Shown here: positions 18,439-25,570 of the stretch, piece after piece
Layout of the letters: the number at the start of each line of letters is the position of its first letter
Position numbering within the stretch: position 1 is the first letter of the stretch
Assembly: GCF_020539485.1 (NCBI RefSeq)
Contig: NZ_JACDXU010000001.1
Span: forward strand, 186,001-250,000
Reading direction: 5' to 3'
DNA: 64,000 nt
From: Fulverythrobacter ferritrahens
Lineage (GTDB): Bacteria > Pseudomonadota > Alphaproteobacteria > Sphingomonadales > Sphingomonadaceae
Notes under the pieces: model-generated
The model's database searches: none
Told to the model about the DNA's origin: nothing
Seen by the model: only the letters and a program-made list of their open reading frames with translations
Program-made: the position numbers and the translations under genes

Positions 18439-19221
18439 TCAAAGCGCCGCGACATACCCCCCGTCGAGCGGAATGGTCGCGCCATTGACATAGGCCCCCG
18501 CGCGCGATGCCAGGAACACCACCAGCCCTTCCACATCCTGCGCGCTGCCGGGCCGGCCGAGCGGTATGTAGGTGGCCACGCTTTTCTTCACCGCATCGGA
18601 ATCGGTGTCGGTCAGACGGGAAGGGAAGGGGCCGGGGGCAATGGCGTTCACCGTGATCCTGTCCGGCCCCAGCGCCTTGCAGAGCGAGCGGGTGAGGTGG
18701 TGAATTGCCGCCTTGGAGGTGTTGTAGGCATGGGCTTCCCAATTGGGGATGTGCAGTCCGCCGATGGAGCCGAGATTGATGATCCGCGCCGGATCGTTCT
18801 CGGTTGCCGCCGCCTTCAGCAGCGGCAGGAGCTGCTGGGCGAGGAAGAAGGCGGCGCGGACATTGACGTTCATCACCATGTCCCAATCGGCCACGCTCAT
18901 TTCGGCCAGACTGCCCGGGCCGTTCGCCCCGGCATTGTTCACCAGCAGGTCGAGGTGGGGTTCCGCTGCCGTCAGTTGCGTGGCGAGGGAGGCTGGCCCA
19001 TCCTCCGCGCCCAGATCGGCGGCGAGGCCGATACAGGTGCCGCCCTCCGCCGAAAGCTCGGCTGCGAAGGCTTCCGCGCGAATGGCATCCCGGCCTGAGA
19101 TGTAGGTTTTCACTCCGCGGCCAACCAGCCCGCGCGCGATCATCGCGCCGATGCCGCTGGTGCCGCCGGTGACCAGTGCGGTCTTTCCGGCGAGGGAAAA
19201 CAGGGGATCGGTATGGCTCAT
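18439..19221 (-). CDS. Short-chain dehydrogenase/reductase (FabG-like)
   Basis: Classical NAD(P)-dependent SDR of 260 residues. The Rossmann motif TGGTSGIG is at about 18-25, followed by NNAG in LLVNNAGAN, the catalytic serine in NLGSIGG and the YNTSK catalytic pair, and GYV at the end. ATG 19221 follows AAGGAGG at proper spacing; longer in-frame starts upstream lack one. First gene of the five-gene operon, divergent from the MFS gene at 19492. It probably oxidises a secondary alcohol or reduces a ketone of the cluster substrate. Confidence 0.92.
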   Translation of the reverse strand: MSHTDPLFSLAGKTALVTGGTSGIGAMIARGLVGRGVKTYISGRDAIRAEAFAAELSAEGGTCIGLAADLGAEDGPASLATQLTAAEPHLDLLVNNAGANGPGSLAEMSVADWDMVMNVNVRAAFFLAQQLLPLLKAAATENDPARIINLGSIGGLHIPNWEAHAYNTSKAAIHHLTRSLCKALGPDRITVNAIAPGPFPSRLTDTDSDAVKKSVATYIPLGRPGSAQDVEGLVVFLASRAGAYVNGATIPLDGGYVAAL

Positions 19222-19491
19222 CGCAGCCTCCTTGCGAGCGTGAAAATCCAGCGTGCGATGGCTCAATAAGAACGGATTTCCGCCGCTTGCAAGTAGGCAG
19301 AAGCGGGCTTGCGAATATTGATAATCCGTCAATTCGGGGTGCCGCGACAATCAAGCCGGAGTGGTGGAGAAGATTAGATAACGGGGCGAATGCCCATGCA
19401 GGCAATCTTCGCGCCACCGGACTCGCCAATCTCCACAAGGGTGCTAGTTCGTTTCCTAATCAATAAAAAAGCAATCCTTGGGGGATGCAGG

Positions 19492-20772
19492 ATGTTCACC
19501 TGGTATCGGGAATCCGACAAGAAGACGCGCCGCCTGTTCTGGACCTGCGGGGCAGGCTGGGTGATGGATGCGGCGGATGCGCAGGTCTATCAATATCTCA
19601 TCCCGCTGCTGATCGGATCGCTGGGCCTCACTCTGACCGAGGCAGGCTCCATCGCCAGCGCCAATTATTTCTCCGCCGCCATCGGGGGCTGGCTGGGCGG
19701 TTGGCTTTGCGACCGCTATGGCCGCGCGCGGATATTGCAGCTGACCATCCTGTGGTTTTCCGTCTTTTCCTTCCTTTCCGGCTTTGCGCAGAATTACGAA
19801 CAATTGCTGGCGATCCGCATCCTGCACGGGATCGGTTTCGGTGCGGAATGGGCCGTGGGGGCGGTGCTGCTGGGCGAGATGATCTCCCCGAAACATCGCG
19901 GCAAGGCGCTGGGCGCGGTGCAGGCGGGCGCGCCCATCGGATCGGGCATCGCCGCATTGCTGGCCGGGCCGGTGGCGGCATGGTTCGATCCTGAAACGGG
20001 CTGGCGCGTCGCCTTCTGGGTCGGCCTGCTGCCCGCCCTGCTGATCTTCTTCGTTCGTCGGGGTTCGGACGATTCCGATGTCTACAAGCGCGCGCGCGAA
20101 CGGCAGAAGGCCACCGCGCGGGCATCGCGGCTGGCGGACATCTTCACGCGCCGGGTCATCGGCATTACGCTGCTTGCCTCGCTGCTCTCGCTAGGCGTGC
20201 AGGGCGCGGCCTATTCCGTGGCCAATTATCTCACCACATTCATGACGCAGGAACGCGGGCTGACCCAGTCCGTGGCGGCCTATCTGGTGCTGGTGAACAG
20301 CGCGGGCGGCTTCCTGGGCTGCATGGTCAATGCCTATCTCAGCGACAAGCTGGGCCGCAGGGCAGTGTTCCGCCTGTTCGGCCTGGGCTTCCTGATCATG
20401 GCCTCGATCTATCTGTTCGGCCCGTGGGGCGGCAATGTCGCCATCCTGATCCCGGTGGGCATGATCTACGGCTTCTTCCAGTTCGGCATGTATGCCTCTT
20501 TCGGGCCCTATTTCACTGAGCTGTTCCCCACGGAGATTCGCGGAAATGGCCAGGCCTTTGCGTATAATTCCGGGCGTGCAGCGGCTTCGCTGTTCATCAT
20601 GGGCGTGCCGCTGGTGGCGCAGTTCATGTCGCTGAGCGCGGCGATGGCGACTTTGGGGATCGTGGGCATCATCTGCGCGCTGATTCCCACGCTGATCCTG
20701 CCGGAAACCGTGGGCCGCGAACTGCGCGATCTGGATGGGGAAGCCCAGCCCCGGCCCGCTCCGGCCGAGTGA
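19492..20772 (+). CDS. MFS transporter, aromatic acid/sialic acid-type
   Basis: A 426-residue major facilitator with about 12 membrane segments. It carries both copies of MFS motif A (GGWLCDRYGRARI and SDKLGRRAVF), a GFGAEWAVGAVLLGEMISPKHRG loop and FPTEIRGNGQAFAYNSGR, which point to the AAHS/NanT-like branch that imports small organic acids. The ATG at 19492 follows a G-rich ribosome site. It is divergent from the SDR operon with 270 bases between, in which I found no good promoter match. It probably brings the substrate or an intermediate into the cytoplasm. Confidence 0.88.
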   Translation: MFTWYRESDKKTRRLFWTCGAGWVMDAADAQVYQYLIPLLIGSLGLTLTEAGSIASANYFSAAIGGWLGGWLCDRYGRARILQLTILWFSVFSFLSGFAQNYEQLLAIRILHGIGFGAEWAVGAVLLGEMISPKHRGKALGAVQAGAPIGSGIAALLAGPVAAWFDPETGWRVAFWVGLLPALLIFFVRRGSDDSDVYKRARERQKATARASRLADIFTRRVIGITLLASLLSLGVQGAAYSVANYLTTFMTQERGLTQSVAAYLVLVNSAGGFLGCMVNAYLSDKLGRRAVFRLFGLGFLIMASIYLFGPWGGNVAILIPVGMIYGFFQFGMYASFGPYFTELFPTEIRGNGQAFAYNSGRAAASLFIMGVPLVAQFMSLSAAMATLGIVGIICALIPTLILPETVGRELRDLDGEAQPRPAPAE

Positions 20773-20779
20773 GTGCCGG

Positions 20780-20805
20780 CCGGTCCGGCTTCAGGGCCGG
20801 ACCGG
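20780..20805. terminator. Bidirectional hairpin between convergent genes
   Basis: CCGGTCCGGC (20780-20789) and GCCGGACCGG (20796-20805) form a perfect 10-bp stem with a 6-base loop. It follows the MFS stop and overlaps the last codons and stop of the convergent gene at 20791. There is no U-run, so termination strength is uncertain. Confidence 0.6.
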
Positions 20806-21693
20806 ATCGCTCGACGGCCAGAAGCGCGAGGTGGAGGCGGGCAGGAAGCCGAAGAACGCGTTGATCGCACGGATTTCGCCGCCCCACACCTTGAAGCCTT
20901 CGAAGGTGACGAGAGCATTGCCCGGCCCGTAGGAGCCGGTATCGCCGAAGTTCATCCATAGCAGCACGGTGCCGTTTTCCTCATCCACCGCAGCCACGCT
21001 GGGGATGATGGCGGGATGGAGCATCAGGCGCTGCGAATACATGCCGCAATCGTCGCGTCCGCAGCCGTCCCCGGCCGTTATGACGCCGTTCTCCACCCGG
21101 TAGGTGCCGTCCGCGAAACGCGTGCCGGCATCGGTGAAATTCCCGATCCTCAGCCCTTCGGTATAGCGTAGCGCGGTGGCGATCATGGTGGCACGGCTCT
21201 GCCGCTTCTCCGCCGGGACGGGATTGTTCATGCCTTTGATCGGGGCGCCCAGCTCGGTGGGCTGGAAGCGGGAATCGGGCTGAATGCGCTGCACGAGCGT
21301 TTCGATCCCGGCAATCAGGCCACCTTCCAGATGGAGCACGGCGGAATAGAGCACCGGGATCGTCCCCTCGCGCAGTTCCACATGCGTGGCCGCGATCTGC
21401 TTTTGCGGGTCGAGATAGTCCTGCCGAAAGCTGGCCTTGCCGCTGACTGTCTGCCACAGGCCCTCGCCGAGCTTCAGCTCCTTGCCATCCTCGGTAAAGC
21501 GCGCCTTGCCCGCGAGTTGCAGGCGGGCGGGATCATGGGCGAGCAGGGCGTCGAGATAGGCAGTGACCGTGCCTTCGAGGCATTTCCGGTCGCACTCGGC
21601 GGCGGATGCCTGCGCCGGGGCGAGCAGCGTACCGAACGCAACAAGGGCGGCCAGCGCCGCCCCTGTCTTGAGTCTGTTGGATGTCCTGACCAT
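20791..21693 (-). CDS. Secreted protein, probably two NTF2-like halves
   Basis: A 300-residue exported protein with a signal peptide ending AQASA-A. The mature part opens with ECDRKCLEGTVTAYLDALLAHDP, which reads like the first helix of an NTF2-like domain, followed by LARFTEDG-like strands; the second half (VENGVITAGDGCGRDDCGMY... VLLWMNFGD) looks like a second such unit. Two Cys pairs (CDRKC, CGRDDC) may form disulfides in the periplasm. Its ATG abuts the stop of the upstream three-domain protein (TGAATG), so the two are made together. No catalytic residues can be assigned. Related in appearance to DUF8021-like proteins; moderate confidence. Confidence 0.6.
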   Translation of the reverse strand: MVRTSNRLKTGAALAALVAFGTLLAPAQASAAECDRKCLEGTVTAYLDALLAHDPARLQLAGKARFTEDGKELKLGEGLWQTVSGKASFRQDYLDPQKQIAATHVELREGTIPVLYSAVLHLEGGLIAGIETLVQRIQPDSRFQPTELGAPIKGMNNPVPAEKRQSRATMIATALRYTEGLRIGNFTDAGTRFADGTYRVENGVITAGDGCGRDDCGMYSQRLMLHPAIIPSVAAVDEENGTVLLWMNFGDTGSYGPGNALVTFEGFKVWGGEIRAINAFFGFLPASTSRFWPSSDPVRP

Positions 21694-23832
21694 TCATTCG
21701 CCTCCGTCCATCACCATCGCGTCGGGCGGTGTCAGTTCGATCCCGATCCCGTCGATTTCCGGCCCGTTGGGCGGCATCTGATAGCCATTGGCGATCAGGC
21801 GCGACTGGGGCAGCAGCAGGCTGGGCGTGCTGTCCGGCCAGTAATTTTCCGGCTCCCGCCCGCTGACGGGGTTCTTGTAATGGAACCACATGGGCAGGAT
21901 GCCCGGCCAGTTGATCGTCTTGCCAGTGCCGCCCCGGAAATGCTCCGCGCGGCGGCCCAGCGCGGTCATCAATATGTCCGGCGGCAGGCGCTTCACCAGC
22001 GGGCTCGCGCCCGATCCTTCGCCGCTTTCAACCGGCTTCACGCCGGACCAGCCGCCCTTCCAGCCGGCCATGGTGAAATAGGGCTCGTCGATGGTGAGGC
22101 TCCACAGCCGCCAGACGCCATCCTCGTTCACGGCCTGATCGTTGGGATACATGCCGCCGAACAGGGACGAGGAATAGAAGCTGTTGCCATCGCCATCGGG
22201 CTTGGCCGTGCGCGGCTGGAACAGGCGGGTGCGCAGATTGGCGGAACGCCCGTCATAGGAAACATGGATCACCGGCTGGGTGCGCCAGTGGTAGGAAATG
22301 CCGGGCCGCGTTTCCGGTGGTTTGCCATACATGGCGGTGGCCGCTGCCCTGATCCGTTCCTGCCCCAGATAGAAGCCGGCGAAGGGCGAATGTTTGTTGC
22401 CCTTCTTCGCGAAGATGGAAGCCATTTCCATCCACTGGAAGTCGGTCAGGTAATAGCCATAGGCGTGGGAGACATTCTCCACCGCGTCGAAGGCGGCGGA
22501 GCGGCGCAGCTTGCGCTTTGCCTCCAGCAGGCGGACCTCGCCTTCCGCAACGGGACCGGCAGGAGCAACCGGAGGGGAAGCCGCGACGGTGCTGCCCTGC
22601 GCCACGATCCGCGCACCTGCCAGCGTCACTTCCTTGCCGGTCACAGGGTTGGGTTCGATAAAGGCGGGCAGCAGGCCGTCGGCCGGGCGCGCAATGCCGC
22701 CCTTGCCCCAGCCGGGGCCGAAGTCGGCCTTCAGCAAGGGGTAGAGGTGCAATTCCCTGATCTTCCACAGGCCCTGATCCTTCACGAAGCGATTGCGGAA
22801 GATCGTGAATTCCCAGGAAGCGGTGCCCTTGTCCGCTTCGCCCACCATGCCCAGTTCCAGCCCGCGCGAAACAGCTTCCATCCCGCCGGGCAGCACTTCC
22901 ACCATGGTGCCGAACAGGGGCCGGTCATTGAGCTGGCCGTGAGTGAGCCCTTCCGGGCCCATCAGTTCCATCGCCCGGCGCGCGCCTTCCTTGCCGCTGA
23001 AGGTTCCCTCCCCGGCGATCTCCACTACGGCATCGTCCGTGAACAGATCGGTCACGTCGGTCCACATCTTGCGGTCCACGTAATAGCCATAGGCGTTCTG
23101 CAGATTGCGGACCGCGTCTTCCTGGTTGAGCAGGTCGATCCGTTGTTCCAGCTCGCTCAGGCTGGCCGGGCTTTTCGGCGCCCGGCCCTGCGCGGCGGGG
23201 ATCGGGATGCCCGTTTCGTCCACGGTGAAATGATAGGGGATCTGGGGCAGATCCTTGCCCCCGATATTGGACCAGCCCTTTTCGTAATCCCCCTCATATT
23301 GGGGGTAATAGCGCATCAGCGAGAGCTTCCACTTGCCGTCTTCCAGCACATATTCGTTCTCGTAGATGCCGCCTTCGATGCGGGTCTTGCCTTTGCCGTC
23401 CCCCATCATGGCCATGGTTTCCCAGCGGCCCTTGGCGCTTTTGCCATCGACGGAGAGGTTGATGATGTCATCCTCGATCAGTTCGCTGTGCAATGCGCCG
23501 GGCGGCAGCCCTTTGGCCCCGCCGACACGGGCTTTCAGCCAGTCTGCAATGGCCTTCGGGCCGGAAATGGTCTTGTCCCCCCACACAATCCGCGCATCCC
23601 GGGCGAAGAGGGGAGCCATCTCGTCCCACAGGGCAAATTGCGCATATTGGGCATAGCTGCGCTGAATATCCTTCACGGCGCGGACGGATTCCACGCGCTC
23701 CACATCGCGCGCCAACTGGTCCAGCTGGGCGGAAGGCACTTGTTGCGCCTGGGCTGACGTGGCGTTCAGGACCATGAGCGTCGCGGTCAGGGGTATGAGG
23801 ATACGCGGCAATTCTGCCAAACCTTGCGTCAC
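21694..23832 (-). CDS. Secreted protein with three tandem NTF2-like (SnoaL-type) domains
   Basis: A 712-residue exported protein if started at GTG 23832, which has GGGA eight bases upstream and puts a good signal peptide (cleavage after TSAQA, about 29) at the N-terminus; the frame stays open 37 codons further up. Three related units follow at about 43-175, 226-365 and 435-580. Each starts with a helix of the type QxxYxxY, then W(D/T)xM/V and LF or IF, as in IQRSYAQYAQFALWDEMAPLF, LQNAYGYYVDRKMWTDVTDLF and VSHAYGYYLTDFQWMEMASIF. SnoaL-type proteins are usually single-domain. The role is probably catalytic or ligand-binding in the periplasm; not determined. Confidence 0.75.
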   Translation of the reverse strand: MTQGLAELPRILIPLTATLMVLNATSAQAQQVPSAQLDQLARDVERVESVRAVKDIQRSYAQYAQFALWDEMAPLFARDARIVWGDKTISGPKAIADWLKARVGGAKGLPPGALHSELIEDDIINLSVDGKSAKGRWETMAMMGDGKGKTRIEGGIYENEYVLEDGKWKLSLMRYYPQYEGDYEKGWSNIGGKDLPQIPYHFTVDETGIPIPAAQGRAPKSPASLSELEQRIDLLNQEDAVRNLQNAYGYYVDRKMWTDVTDLFTDDAVVEIAGEGTFSGKEGARRAMELMGPEGLTHGQLNDRPLFGTMVEVLPGGMEAVSRGLELGMVGEADKGTASWEFTIFRNRFVKDQGLWKIRELHLYPLLKADFGPGWGKGGIARPADGLLPAFIEPNPVTGKEVTLAGARIVAQGSTVAASPPVAPAGPVAEGEVRLLEAKRKLRRSAAFDAVENVSHAYGYYLTDFQWMEMASIFAKKGNKHSPFAGFYLGQERIRAAATAMYGKPPETRPGISYHWRTQPVIHVSYDGRSANLRTRLFQPRTAKPDGDGNSFYSSSLFGGMYPNDQAVNEDGVWRLWSLTIDEPYFTMAGWKGGWSGVKPVESGEGSGASPLVKRLPPDILMTALGRRAEHFRGGTGKTINWPGILPMWFHYKNPVSGREPENYWPDSTPSLLLPQSRLIANGYQMPPNGPEIDGIGIELTPPDAMVMDGGE

Positions 23833-24151
23833 GGCATCGCTCCCATATTTTGTCGAGTAGAGGGCCTCCCGCTGCGAGCCATGCGGGGCGGGGGCGGGTT
23901 GGGCAAGGTTCGATTGCCCCCGCGTCGCCTCAGGGCCGATCATTGCGCCATTTCAGTCAAGAGTGGCGCCGTCAGGTCAAAATCCATCAAGTGTCATTGC
24001 CTCGCGAGTAAAGCTTGGATTGCGCCGACATGCGAGCCAATCTGGCATGATCCGTGTGAGTTGACTTACACAATTGCAGGTGCGACCACTCGCCCACGGA
24101 TTTGCGGGTTACCGTCCGGAAAGGATGGGGCCCACCGGGAGGAATGGCCTG
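23833..24151. promoter_or_regulatory. Divergent regulatory region between the three-domain gene and araC-type gene
   Basis: This gap of 319 bases must hold promoters for both divergent genes. I see an inverted repeat GCGCCA (23945-23950)/TGGCGC (23964-23969) with a 13-base spacer, and a TTGACT at about 24060 without a fitting -10. The AraC-type protein encoded at 24152 is a likely binder. No gene is evident in it. Confidence 0.4.
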
Positions 24152-25132
24152 ATGGAGTTTTTCAGCACACTGGGCTTACCCGCTGCGGGGCGCGCTGCGG
24201 CGTGGAACGCCATTTACGCCACGCGGATGAGCAAGGTGGAATTCACGCCGGGCGACAAGGACAAGTTCGACGCCGAATTGCAGATCGGCCAGCTCGGCCC
24301 GGTCAAGCTGGCGCGGCTCTCCGTCGATCGTTGCAGTGTGGAACGCAAGCAGAGCCACATCGCGTCCAACACTCCGCGCATGTATAATTTCCTGCTCCAG
24401 GCGGAAGGGCAGAGCACCTTCTATCACTGCGGCAAGGAAGCAGAGCTGGTGGCGGGCGATTTCGTCCTGTGCGACACTGGCCTGCCGCATTATTTCCGCA
24501 CCAATGACCGCTCGGTGACCGTGATGGTGCGTGTGCCGCCCGAAGTGTTGCGCGCCTATCTGCCAACGCCCGAGCAGTTCTGCGGCCAGCATCTGGGCCG
24601 GGCGACCGGGCTCACCGGCACGGTTGCCGCCATGGTGCGCGAACTGAGTGCAGGGGTTGGGCGGGATTTCTCGCCGCTGCATGAAGACCGGGTGGCGCGC
24701 TACCTGCTCGAGATGATCTCCATGTCCTACACCATGGGGTTCGATGCCCGGCAGGATGCTTCAGCCATCGCCTGGCAGCGCCGCAAGGACGTGATCCAGT
24801 TCATCGAGGATAATCTGCGCGATCCGGACCTGTCCCCGGCCAGCATCTCGACTGGCCTCAGGGTTTCGCCCCGCTATCTGCGCACCGTCTTTGCGCCGGG
24901 CGGCGAGAAGATGAGCGCCTATATATTGCGCCGCCGGCTGGAGGAATGCGCCCGGCAGATGTGCAACCCGGCGTGGAATGCCCATACGCTGACGGAGATC
25001 GCCTTCTCCTGGGGGTTCAACAGCGCGGCCCATTTCACGCGCACTTTTCACGAGAAATACGGCATGGCCCCGCGCGATTACCGCAAGGCCGGCCTGACCA
25101 TGATTTCAGCCCTGGCCGAACCTGTGGGCTGA
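24152..25132 (+). CDS. AraC-family transcriptional regulator
   Basis: A 326-residue activator. The N-terminal part (about 20-200) is an AraC-binding-like cupin, with FYHCGKEAELVAGDFVLCDTG typical of the AraC_binding_2 group that senses aromatic or small organic ligands. The C-terminal part (about 225-320) holds two helix-turn-helix units, ending ITEIAFSWGFNSAAHFTRTF-like and KYGMAPRDYRK. ATG 24152 has GGGAGGA about nine bases upstream. It is divergent from the three-domain secreted protein and precedes the TonB receptor, so it is the best candidate regulator for the central catabolic genes. Confidence 0.92.
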   Translation: MEFFSTLGLPAAGRAAAWNAIYATRMSKVEFTPGDKDKFDAELQIGQLGPVKLARLSVDRCSVERKQSHIASNTPRMYNFLLQAEGQSTFYHCGKEAELVAGDFVLCDTGLPHYFRTNDRSVTVMVRVPPEVLRAYLPTPEQFCGQHLGRATGLTGTVAAMVRELSAGVGRDFSPLHEDRVARYLLEMISMSYTMGFDARQDASAIAWQRRKDVIQFIEDNLRDPDLSPASISTGLRVSPRYLRTVFAPGGEKMSAYILRRRLEECARQMCNPAWNAHTLTEIAFSWGFNSAAHFTRTFHEKYGMAPRDYRKAGLTMISALAEPVG

Positions 25133-25174
25133 ATTATTCGGCATCCTCAAAAAGGGTGCCGGCAATATGGGGGA

Positions 25175-25201
25175 GGGCGCACAGGCGACTGTGCGCCCTT
25201 T
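25175..25201 (+). terminator. Intrinsic terminator after the araC-type gene
   Basis: GGGCGCACAG and CTGTGCGCCC form a perfect 10-bp stem closed by a GCGA (GNRA-type) tetraloop, followed by TTTG. It lies 42 bases after the regulator stop. In the rest of the 438-base gap up to 25570 I see only the hairpin at 25531-25565. Confidence 0.75.
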
Positions 25202-25530
25202 GCCGTTCTGCTGTTGCGCCATTCGAAAAGTGAGGTTCCTTCTTTTACCTGGCTTCCCCTTTTAGTTGACGCAGGCGGAGTGAATTCTTGCCCATATCAC
25301 TTGGCCGAACCTGCCCGGTTCCCTGCCAAGGCGGCATTTGCGCAGCGATGATGATCGAAAATGTTTGTTGAAAACAGATTGTTATTTCTTATCTCATCCG
25401 TCTGAATGGGCATGAGGGGTGAGCGAATTTCCCGTCGCGAAAGGCCCTTGAACCCACCGTTTCGCCTTATGCAGAAGCAAACAAATTCTTTTGCCCGCGC
25501 AGTCAAGTTACCTGGCGCAGGCCGGAATAC

Positions 25531-25565
25531 CCCACCGCCAACATCACTAAGAAACGGTGGGAGGG
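25531..25565 (+). promoter_or_regulatory. Leader hairpin overlapping the ribosome-binding site of the TonB receptor
   Basis: CCCACCG (25531-25537) pairs perfectly with CGGTGGG (25555-25561), 17-base loop. The 3' arm runs into the Shine-Dalgarno GGGAGGG (25559-25565) six bases before the ATG at 25571. The stem would therefore hide part of the ribosome site and could tune receptor synthesis. No known riboswitch is recognised. Confidence 0.4.
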
Positions 25566-25570
25566 ATTTG

